Below, piece by piece: positions 50,741 to 60,279 of a DNA stretch of 64,000 bases. The stretch lies in contig NZ_SCVD01000012.1 of NCBI RefSeq assembly GCF_004297125.1, positions 62,001 to 126,000 on the forward strand, written 5' to 3'. Source of the stretch: Phenylobacterium sp. Lineage in GTDB: Bacteria; Pseudomonadota; Alphaproteobacteria; Caulobacterales; Caulobacteraceae. The notes under the pieces were generated by a model. That model had not been told where the DNA came from. It ran no database searches and saw nothing but the letters and a program-made list of their open reading frames with translations. A program made the translations under genes and the position numbers. The number at the start of each line of letters is the position of its first letter. Within the stretch, counting starts at the first letter, position 1.

Positions 50741-51754
50741 ATGCGCCCCATGACCTCGTCCGCCGCCCGCACCCTGACGACCGCCCTGCTCCTCGCACTG
50801 GCCACGGGCGGGCGCGTCTTCGCCGCCGAGCCTCCGGTCGGCGTCGATCACCACATGCATGTCCACTCGCCGGCGATCCTCGGATTCCTGCCCGGCTATT
50901 GCGCGAGCCCCAGCCGCACGAGCCCCTGCGACCCCGCCTTCAGCCTGCCGCTGACCGCCGACGACGCGTTGGCGGCCCTCGATGGCGCGGGCGTCCGCCG
51001 AGGCTGGCTGCTCTCGACGGGCTATCTCGCCGAGAGCCCGATGATGTCGCCGCCCGATCCGCGCGCGGCCGATATCCTCCGCAGCGCCAACGATTTCACG
51101 GTCGCGCAGGCCCGCGCCCACCCCGATCGCCTGGCGGCCTTTATCGGGATCAATCCTCTCACCGACACCGCCCTGCCCGAGATCGCCCGCTGGCGTGGCG
51201 ACCCGGCGGTGATGGGCGTCAAGCTGCACCTGACCAACTCCGGCCTCGACCTGCGCTCTCAGGCCGATGTCGCGCGGCTGGCGGCCGTCTTCCGGGCCGC
51301 GGCCGACGCCCGGCTGGTGGTCCTGATCCACATGCGCACCCGCGCCCCGGACTACGGACCCCGCGACGTCGAGGTCTTCCTGCGCGATGTCCTGCCGGCC
51401 GCGCGCGGCGGTCCCGTCGTGATCGCCCATGCCGCCGGTTGGGGCGGGACCAACCCCTATACGCTGGGCGCGCTCGGAGCCTTCGCCGACGCCCTGGAGC
51501 GGAACCCCGCCCTCGGCCGCAAGCTTTGGTTCGACCTGGCGCAGGTGTGCGACGAACGCACGCCGCCCGCCGACCGCGAGGCGCTGGCCGCCGTCATCCG
51601 TCGCATCGGCGTCTCGCACTTCGTGGCCGGCTCGGACTGGCCATTCGTCCGCGACCTCCAACGCTACTATGCCGAGACCTACCCGCTGCTCCCGCTGAGC
51701 CCGGAGGAGTGGCGGATCATCCGCAACGCCGGGCCGGACCGGCCGAAGCGCTAG
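50741..51754 (+). CDS. secreted amidohydrolase-family enzyme
   Basis: The 337-residue protein has a signal peptide (ALLLALATGGRVFAAEP) and a TIM-barrel amidohydrolase: VGVDHHMHVHSP (HxH), VMGVKLHLTNSGLDLR with Lys, VVIAHAAGWGG with the metal His and HFVAGSDWPF with the catalytic Asp. The substrate is unknown. It begins 56 nt after the peptidase stop on the same strand and could be co-transcribed from the riboswitch-controlled promoter. Confidence 0.9.
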   Translation: MRPMTSSAARTLTTALLLALATGGRVFAAEPPVGVDHHMHVHSPAILGFLPGYCASPSRTSPCDPAFSLPLTADDALAALDGAGVRRGWLLSTGYLAESPMMSPPDPRAADILRSANDFTVAQARAHPDRLAAFIGINPLTDTALPEIARWRGDPAVMGVKLHLTNSGLDLRSQADVARLAAVFRAAADARLVVLIHMRTRAPDYGPRDVEVFLRDVLPAARGGPVVIAHAAGWGGTNPYTLGALGAFADALERNPALGRKLWFDLAQVCDERTPPADREALAAVIRRIGVSHFVAGSDWPFVRDLQRYYAETYPLLPLSPEEWRIIRNAGPDRPKR

Positions 51755-51926
51755 CCACGACCCGGCCCCCACGGCCACACGTAACCGACGTATAGCTACA
51801 TCTCGCGGTTGATCCGTAGGACGAACGTCCGACGCCGTGGGCGAAAGCGCCGCCTATCGTCCCTCGCCGGCCGCGGAGATCGCCGCCGGTCCAGCTTCAC
51901 GCTGGGACTGCATCAAGGGGGCGACT
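51755..51926. other. 172-nt spacer before the giant gene pair
   Basis: No gene is supported. A frame open from GTG 51837 would add 30 residues to the next protein, but it has no ribosome site. No repeat or hairpin was noticed. This is where the promoter of the giant pair would be if it is not co-transcribed with the amidohydrolase. Confidence 0.4.
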
Positions 51927-54900
51927 GTGCCGGACAGAAAGCTCTTCAGCGCCCTCAGCGCGTCTGCGCAGCGCGAGCTCAGCGCATCCTTCGGCCGGCT
52001 TCAGGCCGAGATCGCGGAGAACCTCCGGCAGACGGCGCTCCGCGTCCGGGTCGTGCGTCCGGAGGACCTGCTGGTCCTGGATTTCGCCTTCGACAACCTC
52101 GAGCGCCGCGAGCAGGGCGGCCGGCGGTTCCTGGTTCGTCGGGACGGCTCCAAGCCCGCGCGCATGATCGTCCATCACCAGCCGCAGGCGATCGGCGAAG
52201 GCGTCTATCAGGAAGAGCCCTTCGAACCGGGGCCCCATCCGCCGTTCACCGCGCCCTCGCGGTTGGCCGGGAAATCCCGGGTCGCGGTGACCATGCCCGT
52301 GGAGGTGGCCAGCCTGGACTGGTCCCTGGAAGCCTTCCTCAAGGCTTGCTCGGAATGGCCATTGGCCCTGGACTATGCGGCGCGGCCCGACCCGCGCCAG
52401 CTCCAACTGCCGTTCCCGCCCGGTGGGATCCTTATCGACCAACTCGGCCAGTTCATCCGGCAAGCGCAAGCGCGCGCCGGGATCGCGGAGGCCGACGCGC
52501 TGTCGCTCAGGCGCTCCGCCGCCCGCCTGGGCGCCGGCATGATCGCCACTGCCCGCGAAGGTCGTCCCCGGGACGACGCGCAGATCGCCCGCCTGCTCGA
52601 CAGCGAGCTGCAGCGGACGCTCGCCGGCGGCCCGCGCAGGCCCGCGGCCCAGACCAAGGCGGCGCGGGAGATCCTGACCCTGGCGACCGCGGAACAGATG
52701 GTCCGCGAGGCCCTGACGCCCGGGCGACTTGAACAGGCGCCGAGCCTGGAACTGATCGACCCGCTGCTGCCGTTCCTGGGCGTTCCTCACGAGCCGTCGG
52801 CCGCGGTCACGGCGATCGAACTTCCCTGGCGGGTGATCCACACGCCGTTGGCGACCGCGGGCTTTACGCACGCCGAAACGCCGGTGACGCACGAGGGCCA
52901 GACGGAGCTATGGCACAGCCGCCTGGGCCGGCGATCCGGCGGTGAGGTGGACGACAGCAAGTCCCAGCCGCTGCGGGCCATCTGGTCGCCGGACTATGGC
53001 TCGCCACAGGAGACGTCCTTCACCACATCGAGCACGGCGGAGGACCGTCATTTCCTGGTCCACGCGACCGCCGGCTACAGCGGTGTTCCCGAGGGCTGGC
53101 CGACGCCCGTGCCGGGCGACGCCCGCCGATTGATCCTCAGCGCCCTCGGGGCGCGGCTGGACTACTACGGCGAGTGGAAGGTCAACGGGAAGCTGCCGCT
53201 GGAAAGCTGGACGCACCAGGCGGCGCTGGGCCGCGACTTCTATGTCCGGATCGTCAAGGCGGGCTTCCTGTTCCCGTTCGGCCATAAGGCCGTCTACATC
53301 GTCATCACCGAGCGCAAGTTCGAGACCGTCCCCGAAGGCGGCGGCCGCATGGCCACCTTGCGCCAGAAGCACTTCATCGTGGTGCGCGAACCCGTCCGGA
53401 GCTTCCCGAGCCTCGGGATGCCGGACGACGGCCGAGGCCTGCCCTTCCAGGCGGTGGAGATCCTCACCCGCGAGACCCCGCCCCTGGCCAAGCCGCCGGC
53501 AGGCCAGCCCAACTGGTGGCCGACGCGCAGCGGCAAGGACTTCCTGTTCGACTGCGTGGGCGTCGACCACGCCGGCCAGCGCATCCCCTTCTCGGCGCCG
53601 CTGGCCTTTATCAGGATCGACGCCAACGGCGCCGAGCACCCCTCGTTCGCCACCATCGCCACCGCCTACAACAACGGAAACGACGGTCGCGCCAAACGCC
53701 CGCTGAACGGCGCGCGCGTCGCCTTCGCACCGCTGGCCATCGGCGATCCGGACGCGGGCGGCGACACGCGCATCCCGACCGAGACCATCAGTTTCCAGGG
53801 CATCCCGGCCGCCGTCTCCCGAGCCGATGCGCCGCACTACTACCCCAATATGAAGGGCGCCGAAGTCGTCTCGGGCGCCGTCCAGGCGCTGACCGGCGAG
53901 CGCCGAACCGCGGTCGTGAGTTTCCCGCCGATCTACCGGACAAGCGGCCTGGCGGGCTCCAACGTCGGGCAGGTCTTCCTCGAGGCGCAAAGCCAGGCCC
54001 TGAAGTTCGGCGGCGGTGGCGTCGGCGCGGACAAGGTGGGCGGCCTCGTCACCCCCGACATGACCCCGACCGCCTTCTCCCGGCGGTTCGGCGTGGTGGC
54101 CGGGCCCATGGGGACGTTCGCCGGCGGCCATTTCGATCCGGCCAGCGTGTTCCCGGACGCGAAGCTGCTGGGCGTCCTGCCGCTGCGCGACATCCTGCAC
54201 GCGGTGACCAACGTCGCGGGCGATCCGGGCCAGACGCCGAAGTTCGACCAGGTGGAGTTCCCCGACCGTGTCGTGGCCGAGTTGCGGCTGAAGCAGACTA
54301 ACCTGCGCGCCGTGCTGGTCTTCGAGCCGGACATCGGCGGCCAGAGTGAACTGGATATCCGGGCGCGCACGACGGTGATGCGCAACGGCGGCGCTGTCGA
54401 GACCAGCGTCCAGGGGTCGCTCACCCACTTCCGCATCAACCTGTTCGGCATGATCGCGCTGAACTTCGACCGCCTTCGGTTCTTCGCCGAGCCCGGCCGC
54501 AAGCCGGAGGTCGACGTCGATCTGGACCCGGACAACGGCGTGGTGTTTGGCGGGCCGCTCAGGTTCGTGAACACCCTGCGCGACGTCATACCGTCCAACG
54601 GCTTCTCCGATCCTCCGGACCTGTCGATCTCGCCGTCGGGGATCACCGCCAGCTACAGTCTGGCCCTGCCCACCATCGGGGTGGGGATCTTCAGCCTGCA
54701 GAACGTTTCGCTGGGCGCGGGTTTCACCCTGCCGTTCACCGGGGACAGCCCCTCCGTCCGGTTCAATTTCGCCGAGCGACACAACCCCTTCAACCTGACG
54801 GTCTCGCTGCTGGGCGGCGGCGGCTTCTTCCTGATCGGCATCGATGCGGGCGGCGTCCGCGAGATCGAGGCGGCGCTGGAGTTCGGGGCCCAGATCGCCA

Positions 54901-55265
54901 TCGACCTCGGGGTCGCCTCAGGCCGCGTCTACGTGAAGGCCGGCGTCTACTTCCACTGGCGCGAGACGCCGGACAAGCTGGTGGAGCTGGACGGCTATGT
55001 GGAGATGGGCGGCGAGCTGTCCGTCCTGGGCCTGATCTCCGTCTCGCTGACCTTCCACCTGTCGCTGGGCTACCGCAAGACCGGCGGCCAGGCCGAGGTC
55101 CGAGGCCAGGCCGAGCTGGTGGTCGAGGTGGAGGTGCTGTTCTTCAGCGCCTCGGTCACCGTGCGCGTGGAGCGCCGGTTCGCCGGCGCCCCCTCCGATC
55201 CGACCTTCGTCGAATTCGTGCCCACCGACGACGCCTGGCGCAACTACTGCGCCGCCTTCGCTTAG
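51927..55265 (+). CDS. giant protein of unknown function, 1112 residues
   Basis: GTG 51927 is preceded by AAGGGGG and is the best start (GTG 51837 is the alternative). No signal peptide or membrane helix is present. The N-terminal 110 residues are helical (LFSALSASAQRELSASFGRL), the middle has Pro/Gly-rich loops and several Trp/Pro motifs (WWPTRSGKDFLFDCVG). The C-terminal 350 residues consist of repeating beta-strand patterns (VGIFSLQNVSLGAGFTLPF, AIDLGVASGRVYVKAGVYFH), as in a beta-sheet groove or fibre. It starts 10 nt before the next giant gene's start region. The function is not recognised. Confidence 0.85.
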   Translation: MPDRKLFSALSASAQRELSASFGRLQAEIAENLRQTALRVRVVRPEDLLVLDFAFDNLERREQGGRRFLVRRDGSKPARMIVHHQPQAIGEGVYQEEPFEPGPHPPFTAPSRLAGKSRVAVTMPVEVASLDWSLEAFLKACSEWPLALDYAARPDPRQLQLPFPPGGILIDQLGQFIRQAQARAGIAEADALSLRRSAARLGAGMIATAREGRPRDDAQIARLLDSELQRTLAGGPRRPAAQTKAAREILTLATAEQMVREALTPGRLEQAPSLELIDPLLPFLGVPHEPSAAVTAIELPWRVIHTPLATAGFTHAETPVTHEGQTELWHSRLGRRSGGEVDDSKSQPLRAIWSPDYGSPQETSFTTSSTAEDRHFLVHATAGYSGVPEGWPTPVPGDARRLILSALGARLDYYGEWKVNGKLPLESWTHQAALGRDFYVRIVKAGFLFPFGHKAVYIVITERKFETVPEGGGRMATLRQKHFIVVREPVRSFPSLGMPDDGRGLPFQAVEILTRETPPLAKPPAGQPNWWPTRSGKDFLFDCVGVDHAGQRIPFSAPLAFIRIDANGAEHPSFATIATAYNNGNDGRAKRPLNGARVAFAPLAIGDPDAGGDTRIPTETISFQGIPAAVSRADAPHYYPNMKGAEVVSGAVQALTGERRTAVVSFPPIYRTSGLAGSNVGQVFLEAQSQALKFGGGGVGADKVGGLVTPDMTPTAFSRRFGVVAGPMGTFAGGHFDPASVFPDAKLLGVLPLRDILHAVTNVAGDPGQTPKFDQVEFPDRVVAELRLKQTNLRAVLVFEPDIGGQSELDIRARTTVMRNGGAVETSVQGSLTHFRINLFGMIALNFDRLRFFAEPGRKPEVDVDLDPDNGVVFGGPLRFVNTLRDVIPSNGFSDPPDLSISPSGITASYSLALPTIGVGIFSLQNVSLGAGFTLPFTGDSPSVRFNFAERHNPFNLTVSLLGGGGFFLIGIDAGGVREIEAALEFGAQIAIDLGVASGRVYVKAGVYFHWRETPDKLVELDGYVEMGGELSVLGLISVSLTFHLSLGYRKTGGQAEVRGQAELVVEVEVLFFSASVTVRVERRFAGAPSDPTFVEFVPTDDAWRNYCAAFA

Positions 55266-55275
55266 GAGCCCGCGC

Positions 55276-58200
55276 ATGGCGCAAGCGTCCCAGCAGGTCA
55301 TCTGGACCTGCCTGCCGAACGGACTCACCGACGACGGCGACCTCAAGGTCTCGGTCATGATCTCGCCGAGGCTCAAGCTTTTCGGCGGCGCGCCGGAGCT
55401 CGCTCAGTTCAAGGATTGGCTGGACTGGCCCGCCAAGCTGGCCGAGGGCGAATGGGCCTTCGAGATCGGCGGCCAGAAGCGGCCGGGCAAGCTGGTGTCG
55501 ACCCCCGACAGCGCCGTGTGGAAGGCGCTTTTCACGCCGGAGACCCACGTCAAGTCCCGCGTCTTTGAGGATTTCAGCAACCGGACCATCCTCAGCTACC
55601 CGATCGCCGCCACGGCCGCGGTCGTCGAAAGGGTCTATCAGGATCTGGCCGTCGGGGCTGAAGACGATTTGCCGTCAGCCGGGAGCTTCGGCCCGCTCGC
55701 GCGAGGCCTGCAGAAGCCGAAGGAGCCCGCCTCCGTGCTGCGCGAGCTCGCCAAGGAGGGCGTCGGGGGCTTCTCTAAATCGCTGCCCGACATCCTCGAC
55801 CTGCTCGGCGCCTATCACCGACCGCTCGAACGGGCCGAACTCCACCACTATGAAAACCAGGGGCCGGACGATCCCCAACCCAGCTCCAAGTGGCGCAGCC
55901 AGCGTCTGGCGCCCCTGCCCGCCGCCGAGGACTTCCAGAAGCTCATCGATTTCCACCAGGTGGTCTCGGCCCTCGGGCAGCACCCGATGCTGCTGCGGCC
56001 CTGCGGGTTGGTGCTGGATTTCGAGGTCTCGAGGCGCGGCGCGCCGGCGTCGGGAGAGATCCGCTTCGTGCCGAAGTGGAAACCTGACCCCACCATCGAC
56101 AGCCTGCCGGACGAAACCCCAGCGACGGCGTTCGAGATCGAGGACAAGGCCTTCACCGCGCGTCCGCGAAACGCCGCCGAGAGCCACATCGCCGGCTCCT
56201 GGCTTCGCCTCAATCCGAAGGCGTTCGACGTGGTGCAGATGGACGTGGACGGCGCCGGTCTCAAGCTGCGGAACTTCGCCCTCTCCGTCTGGCGGACCCA
56301 GGACGAATCCACCGCCGACGAGTCCTTTGGCAAGGAGGAGATGCAGCCGCACCGCACGGGCGCGCCGACACTCCGCTCCGGCGGGCTGACACTGGCCCAG
56401 CGCCAGCGGGACCAGGCTGTGAAGGCCATGTTCAAGGGGGCGACCAAGCTCCAGACCCAACACGTGGCCGAGGAGAGGATCACGCTCTTCGCCGAAGACC
56501 TGGTGCGCGGCTACCGCGCCGACGTCTGGGACGACCGGTCCGAGGCCTGGCGATCCCTATGCCGCCGCGACGGAACCTACACGCTGGTCAACGACGGTTC
56601 GGTCCTGCGGACCGAGGACGAGGAAGGCGTCATCCGGCTGGCGGCGACCGAATCCACGGACGGCGAAAATCCCGATGTGATGAAGATCCACGAAGGGCTG
56701 TTCGTGTGGCGCGGCTGGAGCTTGTGCGCCTCTCTCCCCATGCCCGCCATCGGGATCAATGACGAGGTCGCCGAGCCGGACAACGCCGCGCCCGAGGGCC
56801 TGCCCCTGGAGACCGATTTCACCGTCCGCAGGGGCTCGCTGCCCAGCCTGCGGTTCGGACGGACCTATCAGCTGCGGGTCCGCCTGGTGGATCTGGCCGG
56901 CAACTCCCTGCCGTTCGATCCCGAGCTCAAGGTTCCGCCGGAGGTGCTGAGCGAGCAGGAGGCCTATCTCCGCTACGAGCCGGTGGAGGCCCCTGCCCTG
57001 GCGCTCGTCGATGCGCCCGACGAATGGCCCACCGACGGCGAGTCCATGGGCCGCCTCGCCATCCGCACGTTCAACGATCCCTATGACGCCGTGGTGTCGG
57101 CCGAACCGCCGATGGTGCGTCGCCACGTGCTGGCGCCGCGGGTGACCCACAACTTCGCCGAGCTGAACGGCGCCCTCGACACATCGGAGGGGCGGGTCGA
57201 CCCGGACCTGTTCGCCCTCCTCGCCGCGCGCGACGTCGGCCTGTCCTCCACCGTGCTCGAAACACCCGCCTGGCGGCCTGCCGGAGCCCCGCCGGTTCCG
57301 CCGATCAAGACCTCCTACGCCGTGGCGCCTGAGGCCTACACCCTGACCTATCTTCCGGACCCGCTGGCCCACGGGGTCGCGATCCGCATCTTCGGCCTGG
57401 ACCACGTCGACCCCGACGAGGTGTTCAGGATCGACCTCTACCCGGACGACGCCAGATGGCCGGACGCGGCTCCGTTTCAGATCGGCCTCACGGATGGCCA
57501 GCGCCAACCGAAATTCGTGAAGGACAAGCGTCTGTTCTCCGTGGCCGTGGGACGCGCCGAGCGCGCTCGCCTGCGGATCAGCTGCCTGATCGGCGACCGC
57601 GACCTCGACCTGCTGGCCGTCTGGAGGCTGATCGAGGCCAAGGGCCTCCCGGCGACCCAGCTGGAACGCCTGCGCAAGCGGGCTGTTCGCGGGCAGCACT
57701 GGATGATGACACCCTGGCGCGAGATCGACCTCGTCCATGCGGTGCAGAAGCCGCTGATCATGACGGTGATGGAAGGCCTGGGCGGGAACGGCCTGCCGAA
57801 CGCCAGCCGCAGCCTTGGACGTACGCCCGCGCACATCTCCTTTTCCACGCCGCTCCACGCCAAGAGCACCGCCCGCCTCGACCTGTTCGGCCGATGGCAG
57901 GAGCCGCGCGACACCCTAGCCGGCGGGCCGGACAGCCGGGAAAGCGAGGCCCAGGCCCAGAGCTGGACCGTCTCGCGCCGCGGAGCGCCGGACGACCGCT
58001 GGTCGGAGCGCTCGGCGCTGCACGACTTCCCCGACACCCGCTACCGCCGTGTGCTGTACCGCCTGGAAGCGACCAGCCGGTTCCGGGAGTACATGCCGCC
58101 AGAGATCCGGAACTCGCCGGGCGGCGAGCCCGTGAAGGTCGTGTCCGACGAGGTCCGCGTGTGGATCCCCAACGCCGCGCCTCCGCCGCCGCCCCAGGTG

Positions 58201-59322
58201 CGTTACGTCATCCCGACATTCGGCTGGAGCCGCGGGTCCGTCGACGGCAAGAAGACCTCCTGGCGACGGGGCGGCGGCCTGCGGGTCTACATGGATCGCC
58301 CCTGGTTCGCCTCAGGTCATGGGGAATTGCTGGGCGTCCTGCTGCCGCGGCCCGACACGCCGCTCAGCACGATCGAGGGACCGCTCAAGGCCCATGTCAC
58401 CCAGTGGGGCGCCGATCCGATCTGGCTAGGTGGCCGTGTCGAGCAGGCGGCGCCCGGTCCGGGCGCTTTCCCCTTGCGCGTCACCGGCGGGCCGGCCGCC
58501 GTCCCGGGCGCGCCCGACGTGTTCCAGGACGAAGGGGCCGATCTGCCGGACAGCTTCGACCTCCAGGGCCTCAGCGTACCGGGCCTGGATTCAAGCCTGC
58601 GGGTCGATGTCGCCGCCCATCAGGTGGGTTTCGACGCCAGCCGCGGACTCTGGTACTGCGACGTCGTGGTCCGGCCGGGGGACGCCTACTTCCCGTTCAT
58701 TCGCCTGGCGCTGGCGCGCTATCATCCCGTCTCGGTGTCGGGCGCCCACCTCTCGCAGGTCGTCCTGGCGGAATTCCAGCAGCTGACTCCGGATCGCTAC
58801 GTCAGCGTGTCGCGCAGCGGCGACCACGTGACGGTGGCGGTGCATGGCTACACAGGGGGCAAGACCCTGGGATTCCTGGAGTCCGGCCGCATCGAGGTCG
58901 AGCTGCAGCAACTGGCCGCCGGCGCCGATGAAACCCTGGATTGGAAGGCGGTCCCCCCGCCCGCGACTCCGCAGGCCGGGCCGCGCGGCGATCTCGGCGT
59001 AGGCCAGATCAGGGTGCGGAACATCTCCGCCGTGCGTTCCGTACAGCCCCGCAACGCGGCCGAGCGCGCACTATCGGCCGAGGCGATCCGCCTTTCCGAG
59101 GCCAACGACTTCGAGGCGTTGGCCGTGCGGCCCGACCTCCTTCAATGGTTGCTGCCGCCGTTGATCTGGGAAGGCGAGATCCGTACGCCCCCTGCCCAGG
59201 TCGGCCGGCGCCTGCGGATCCTGATCACCGAGCGGGAGCGCCATCCCACCGGCGATCGCGACGCCGCCGGCGTGATCCCGACCGCGGACCGGATCGTCTA
59301 CGCCGAGGCCGTGGCGGTCTGA
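55276..59322 (+). CDS. giant protein of unknown function, 1348 residues
   Basis: ATG 55276 follows the preceding stop by 10 nt. The protein has no signal peptide or membrane helix, and is rich in Arg, Trp, Pro and beta-strand segments. Repeated stretches such as RTYQLRVRLVDLAGNSLPFD, WRPAGAPPVPPIKTSYAVAP and RLDLFGRWQEPRDTLAGGPD look like immunoglobulin-like beta domains. It ends RILITERERHPTGDR and RIVYAEAVAV. The tight pairing with the other giant protein suggests they act together, perhaps as one large cytoplasmic or released assembly. No family was recognised. Confidence 0.85.
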   Translation: MAQASQQVIWTCLPNGLTDDGDLKVSVMISPRLKLFGGAPELAQFKDWLDWPAKLAEGEWAFEIGGQKRPGKLVSTPDSAVWKALFTPETHVKSRVFEDFSNRTILSYPIAATAAVVERVYQDLAVGAEDDLPSAGSFGPLARGLQKPKEPASVLRELAKEGVGGFSKSLPDILDLLGAYHRPLERAELHHYENQGPDDPQPSSKWRSQRLAPLPAAEDFQKLIDFHQVVSALGQHPMLLRPCGLVLDFEVSRRGAPASGEIRFVPKWKPDPTIDSLPDETPATAFEIEDKAFTARPRNAAESHIAGSWLRLNPKAFDVVQMDVDGAGLKLRNFALSVWRTQDESTADESFGKEEMQPHRTGAPTLRSGGLTLAQRQRDQAVKAMFKGATKLQTQHVAEERITLFAEDLVRGYRADVWDDRSEAWRSLCRRDGTYTLVNDGSVLRTEDEEGVIRLAATESTDGENPDVMKIHEGLFVWRGWSLCASLPMPAIGINDEVAEPDNAAPEGLPLETDFTVRRGSLPSLRFGRTYQLRVRLVDLAGNSLPFDPELKVPPEVLSEQEAYLRYEPVEAPALALVDAPDEWPTDGESMGRLAIRTFNDPYDAVVSAEPPMVRRHVLAPRVTHNFAELNGALDTSEGRVDPDLFALLAARDVGLSSTVLETPAWRPAGAPPVPPIKTSYAVAPEAYTLTYLPDPLAHGVAIRIFGLDHVDPDEVFRIDLYPDDARWPDAAPFQIGLTDGQRQPKFVKDKRLFSVAVGRAERARLRISCLIGDRDLDLLAVWRLIEAKGLPATQLERLRKRAVRGQHWMMTPWREIDLVHAVQKPLIMTVMEGLGGNGLPNASRSLGRTPAHISFSTPLHAKSTARLDLFGRWQEPRDTLAGGPDSRESEAQAQSWTVSRRGAPDDRWSERSALHDFPDTRYRRVLYRLEATSRFREYMPPEIRNSPGGEPVKVVSDEVRVWIPNAAPPPPPQVRYVIPTFGWSRGSVDGKKTSWRRGGGLRVYMDRPWFASGHGELLGVLLPRPDTPLSTIEGPLKAHVTQWGADPIWLGGRVEQAAPGPGAFPLRVTGGPAAVPGAPDVFQDEGADLPDSFDLQGLSVPGLDSSLRVDVAAHQVGFDASRGLWYCDVVVRPGDAYFPFIRLALARYHPVSVSGAHLSQVVLAEFQQLTPDRYVSVSRSGDHVTVAVHGYTGGKTLGFLESGRIEVELQQLAAGADETLDWKAVPPPATPQAGPRGDLGVGQIRVRNISAVRSVQPRNAAERALSAEAIRLSEANDFEALAVRPDLLQWLLPPLIWEGEIRTPPAQVGRRLRILITERERHPTGDRDAAGVIPTADRIVYAEAVAV

Positions 59323-59378
59323 CCGGGGGCGCGCAGAAGCTTCGTATCTCGGCGGCCACCAGGCCGTTTGTCGGGCGC

Positions 59379-59546
59379 CTAGGACGGCCAGAACCGGACG
59401 ACCGCCAGGACCAGGCCAATCCACATCGCGATCGAGAGGATCGCGCCGAACAGCAGGCCGTAGCCGATGGGGATGGCGCGCACACGGCGGACGCGGGCCG
59501 GCGCCCCCTCGAAGGCGGTGGCGTGCGGAGAGACCATGTCGCTCAT
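59379..59546 (-). CDS. small single-helix membrane protein
   Basis: ATG 59546 has GAGGAGG upstream and gives 55 residues: a charged N terminus (VSPHATAFEGAPARVRRVRA) and one helix, IGYGLLFGAILSIAMWIGLV, at the C terminus. It lies between the giant gene and the next secreted protein, on the opposite strand. It is short, but the ribosome site and helix support it. The function is unknown. Confidence 0.6.
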   Translation of the reverse strand: MSDMVSPHATAFEGAPARVRRVRAIPIGYGLLFGAILSIAMWIGLVLAVVRFWPS

Positions 59547-59712
59547 GCGGGCCTCCTCGGCGGGCCGCTCTGCGGGACCCGACCTCATGTACGAACCCTA
59601 CGCAGATTCGCCTGATAGGCGAATTTTGACGATATCTTGCGCCGCCTTGTGACTCGAAGGTCGGCGCCTTATCTATGTTTAGTAATTACTGTTGGTGGAT
59701 CGGAGCCTCCCC

Positions 59713-60201
59713 ATGCGCCTCCTCGCCCTCACGGCCGCCGCCCTGCTCGCCAGCGCCACGACCGTCCTTGCCGCTCCCGCCTCGGTCAATGTCGCCGTCG
59801 GGCCCGAGCTGCAGAAGAAGTTCGAGAAGACCTACGGCCTGCGCGAAGCCGAGTTCCTGACCAAGGATCTGCGCGAGTCGGTGACGGCGCAACTCGCGAA
59901 GAAGCCCATCTACGACGGCGCGCGCGTCGAACTGGTGCTCACCGACGTCAAGCCCAACCGCCCGACCTTCAAGCAGCTTGGGGACACGCCCGGCCTGTCG
60001 TTCGAGAGCTTCGGCGTCGGCGGCGCGGCTATCGAGGGCCGCATGATCGCCGCCGACGGGACCGAGAGCCCGATCAAGTACCAGTGGTTCGAGACCGACA
60101 TCCGTCAGTCCAGGGCCAACTGGATCTGGAGCGACGCCGAATGGACCTTCGACCGCTTCGCTCGGCGGCTGGCCCGCGGCCAGGAAGTCGCCGGCCGCTG
60201 A
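59713..60201 (+). CDS. secreted protein, unknown
   Basis: ATG 59713 gives 162 residues with a signal peptide (LALTAAALLASATTVLAAPA). The mature domain reads ASVNVAVGPELQKKFEKTYG, VELVLTDVKPNRPTFKQLGD and ESPIKYQWFETDIRQSRANW, an alpha/beta pattern with no cysteines. It is followed by a terminator and then mazG. I do not recognise the family. Likely periplasmic. Confidence 0.8.
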   Translation: MRLLALTAAALLASATTVLAAPASVNVAVGPELQKKFEKTYGLREAEFLTKDLRESVTAQLAKKPIYDGARVELVLTDVKPNRPTFKQLGDTPGLSFESFGVGGAAIEGRMIAADGTESPIKYQWFETDIRQSRANWIWSDAEWTFDRFARRLARGQEVAGR

Positions 60202-60230
60202 ACCCCGCGCGCATAGCTTGCTACACGATG

Positions 60231-60268
60231 CGGCGCGCGGTCTGATCGCCGCGCGCCGTTTCCTTTTC
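60231..60268 (+). terminator. hairpin terminator before mazG
   Basis: A 10-bp perfect stem (cggcgcgcgg 60231-60240 with ccgcgcgccg 60249-60258) and an 8-nt loop, followed by tttccttttc. It ends transcription of the secreted protein gene. Confidence 0.85.
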
Positions 60269-60279
60269 GAGTTGGCCCC

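Noticed and set aside
48639..50798. Open frame of 719 codons on the minus strand opposite the S9 peptidase
   Set aside because: It is the complement of a well-supported gene with catalytic motifs; long antisense frames are common in GC-rich genes. The same reasoning rejects long frames at 52908-54782, 12791-14503, 35848-37773 and 14506-15354.
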